Below are positions 61,931-64,000 of a stretch of DNA of 64,000 bases, piece after piece (the first letter of the stretch is position 1; each line of letters begins with the position of its first letter). Below the pieces are notes generated by a model, which saw nothing but the letters and a program-made list of their open reading frames with translations, was not told the DNA's origin and made no database searches. The stretch spans positions 8,060,001 through 8,124,000 of the forward strand of contig JBHGNT010000013.1 of NCBI GenBank assembly GCA_043228905.1, in the 5' to 3' direction. Both the position numbers and the translations under genes were made by a program. Origin of the DNA: Azolla caroliniana. Lineage: Eukaryota > Polypodiophyta.

Positions 61931-62815
61931 CAGCGTAATTGCTCATTAACCAATTTTGAGGCCTTCTTGGCCGACACGGACTTTGTTTCCAGAGGTCCGT
62001 CTTGGTTCTTCTCGGAGTTGGATTCACATCGATCCAACTCATCCTTATCACTGCCATCCTCCGACATCTTTTTCTTTCCCTTCTCTTCGTGCGTAAGCCG
62101 TCTCCTCGGCTTCTTGCGCGGGGAATGCACGACCGAGTCACCACTACTCGCCGGCTCTGCGTCTGACTGGTCATGCTGACTCAGTCGCTCATTCGGCCCA
62201 CTTAGCCTAAATAAGCTCGGACTCTCTTCAAGAGCTCCGATGTCTCCCTCATCCAGAGGCATTTCAGCCTCGCTGACGTCTTCGTCAGTGATCGGAATGG
62301 AGTCGTTAGTGGTTGGAGGCGAAGGCAAGTACCACGACGCGGACTCGTCGAACACAACATCACGACTTACGCGAGCTTGTTTGGTTCGGGGATTATAACA
62401 CTTATAACCCTTTTGTTCGTCTGAGTAGTCATTCAAGATACACTTCTCGGCTTTGGTGTCCAGCTTCCTCTGTTACTCCTTCGGCACATGCACATACACG
62501 ATGCTACCGAAAACCCTCAAGTGTGCCAAGTTCGGCTTCTTCGTGAAGTACAATTCATGTGGTGATGCTCCGCCATTAGCAGAAGTCCGATTCTGCAGGT
62601 AAACAGATGTCCATACAGCTTCAGCCCAATAAAATTTTGGCATATGTTGCTCTTCCAGCATTGCCCTGGCCGCCTCTTCGATCATCCGATTTTTCTGCTC
62701 GGCCACGCCATTCTACTGCGATGTGTATCTGCAGAAGAATTTGCGCTGAATTCCTTCGTCCTGTAGATAATTCCTTCAAGCACTTACTGTTGATCTTCAT
62801 AATTTGGTTCATCTA
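61930..62815 (-). pseudogene. copia-5 integrase C-terminus and linker
   Basis: 62473-62706: AEQKNRMIEEAARAMLEEQH, PKFYWAEAVWTSVYLQNRTS, LRVFGSIVYVHVPKE. 61930-62436: GYKCYNPRTKQARVSRDVVF, the conserved linker start, then an acidic/Ser-rich region and basic RKKPRRRLTHEEKGKKKM. The integrase core is lost: homology ends near 62790-62815, just upstream of the DEGIQRKFF motif. Confidence 0.85.
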
Positions 62816-63600
62816 CAACAGAGAAACATTTATGTGGAACAAAGGATGACAACACGAGCATAACTTAGGTGACAAGGAAACTTGCAAGAACTCAAGGTGG
62901 GGATATTAATAGCTACACATGTAGATGGCCATGAGCTAGGGTACCAATTCTGCATTGGTAAAGTTTTGGACGTGATGATGCATTAAAACTTTGTAATACA
63001 TCTATCATTGACATTGGTTAGGTGGATATCATTGTGTATGACTTTACACTGACAAAAGTTGGATGTTTAAGGACAACAACGATATACATAATAAAAGAGA
63101 TATTACCAAGTCTAGAAGATATCTCAGATTGAAGATGAAGAAGATTTACTCCACACAATTTGGAGACACCATTTGGTGAAGACAATGATTTGATTGGTAC
63201 ATTTGAAAATGAGGAGGAAGAGTCACAATTGTATATTATCTATAGTAGTGATTCTCATGAAAAGAAAGATGATATTTATGCAAATAACTCCCAAATGTAT
63301 TTGTTGTGCAACTATATGTAACAAATAAAAACGTTCATTGTTTTGAAATCCTCTGCTTTTGATTTCTTTGAGATCTAAAAACTTATTAGTTGTCATTTTT
63401 CTTTAAAAATACACAAAGTTACTTTTCGTATTTGACCAAAAATTGGCATTTTTCAATTTTACCAAATGGTAAAATTTTCAAATTTTTCATCAAGTTTTAG
63501 AGAACATGTGATACCAGTGTCAAGGTGTTTTGTGAAATGGCAAAGAAAACCCCAAAATCAAACGGAATATTCCTTATCCTTCCACTTGTGAACGCGAACG
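62816..63600. other. Unidentified AT-rich stretch
   Basis: No ORF, LTR end, TIR or repeat that I can recognise in about 785 bases. It separates two copia fragments of opposite strand, so it may be the body of another element or old filler. Confidence 0.6.
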
Positions 63601-64000
63601 TGTTTCATGAGCAATCCCGAAAAAGAGGACTGGAACGCAATCAAGTGGATACTCCGGTACTTGAAAGGCACCTCGAGTATGTGCCTCCGGTTCGGCTCCG
63701 GAAAACCCCAATTTGACGGATTCATGGATTCGGATATGTCGGTTGATGTGGATACCAGTCGGTCTACATCCGAATATGTCATGACTTATGAAGGGGGACC
63801 TGTATCATGGCAGTCGAGGTTGCAGAAGTCCGTTGCACTGTCGACAACGAAAGCAGAGTACATGGTAGTGGTGGAAGTCAGCAAGGAGACAATCTGGATG
63901 AAGGACTTAATCAGAAAGCTAGGGATCCGGCAGGAGGAATTCCAGCTCTACTATGATAATCAAAGTGCCATCCACCTTGCAAAGAACGTGGCATACCATT
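63601..64000 (+). pseudogene. copia-6: RNase H of a plus-strand copia, runs off window
   Basis: 133 codons open to the window edge: FMSNPEKEDWNAIKWILRYL, KGTSSMCLRFGSGKPQFDGF, DSDMSVDVDTSRSTSEYVMT, VSWQSRLQKSVALSTTKAEY, LYYDNQSAIHLAKN. The acidic catalytic residues of copia RNase H (DSD, TKAEY, DN) are in place. The left edge at about 63600 is abrupt; RT is not found upstream. Same family as copia-4 but on the other strand. It may continue as a functional end beyond the window. Confidence 0.85.

Larger units (their letters stand above)
59481..62815 (-). mobile_element. copia-5: Ty1-copia with 3' LTR, 5' half missing
   Basis: 3' LTR, polypurine tract, RNase H with an unusual C-terminal extension, RT, linker and the last part of integrase, ending at about 62815. 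Different family from copia-2/3/4. Gag, protease and 5' LTR are absent. Confidence 0.85.

Noticed and set aside
1-64000. CRISPR array, prokaryotic operon or phage
   Set aside because: No regular spacer-repeat array, no ribosome-binding-site-led operons; all coding sequence is eukaryotic retroelement.
1-64000. Host protein-coding gene with introns
   Set aside because: Every coding stretch that could be recognised belongs to a transposable element; no other conserved domain was seen.

Overview
The window is plant repetitive DNA: 64 kb of nested and degraded transposable elements, in which I found no host protein-coding gene. Plant origin is shown by Ty3-gypsy elements of the Athila/Tat-like (non-chromovirus) type, chromoviruses, several plant Ty1-copia fragments, an initiator-Met tRNA primer site and a hAT-type MITE. 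Two chromoviruses (10334-16080 and 41019-46703) carry a classical, fungal-like chromodomain, and a Penelope-like element lies at about 49957-55127. Both point loosely to a non-seed plant or another plant with a large genome, but this is inference only. Elements are named by letter below. Layout, left to right: 1-3030 is a decayed copia element (copia-1, minus strand), whose gag start reappears at 7195-7286. Between lies a decayed plus-strand Athila/Tat-like gypsy fragment (H, about 3040-7176), itself interrupted by an 833-bp hAT-like MITE (6183-7015) with an 8-bp target duplication. 7355-7919 looks like the first part of an LTR belonging to element J. 7920-40974 is one large nest. Host element D (minus strand, LTRs of 495/496 bp, TSD TCTAT) contains three direct insertions: F (10334-16080, in D's third ORF), A (19992-32472, in D's gag) and E (33090-40118, also in D's gag). 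A contains B (26880-30618, in A's gag). E is the youngest, with LTRs differing at three positions by eye. G (41019-46703, plus strand, TSD AATAT) follows at once. J continues at 46709-49640, so D and G both appear to sit in the 5' LTR of J. 49643-49950 is a copia scrap. 49957-55127 is the Penelope-like element with long flanking direct repeats. 55144-62815 is a pile of three truncated minus-strand copia elements (copia-3, -4, -5). 62815-63600 is unidentified, and 63601-64000 is a plus-strand copia RNase H (copia-6) running off the window. How the parts work together: D, A, B and H are one family with a shared gag, a shared protease and, in D and A, a long extra ORF after pol. Each has lost a different part of pol, so they look like parasites of an autonomous relative not in the window. 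F and G are a second family. Just after the 5' LTR they carry a sequence complementary to the predicted 5' end of their own transcript, next to no TGG-type tRNA primer site, which is the layout expected of self-primed (Tf1-like) elements. Their LTRs also hold heat-shock-element arrays directly upstream of the TATA box, and antisense tRNA-like segments at the LTR 5' end. These features, the Penelope-like element with plant telomere-type repeats, and an almost complete tRNA-Arg(UCU) inside A are the points most worth a second look.
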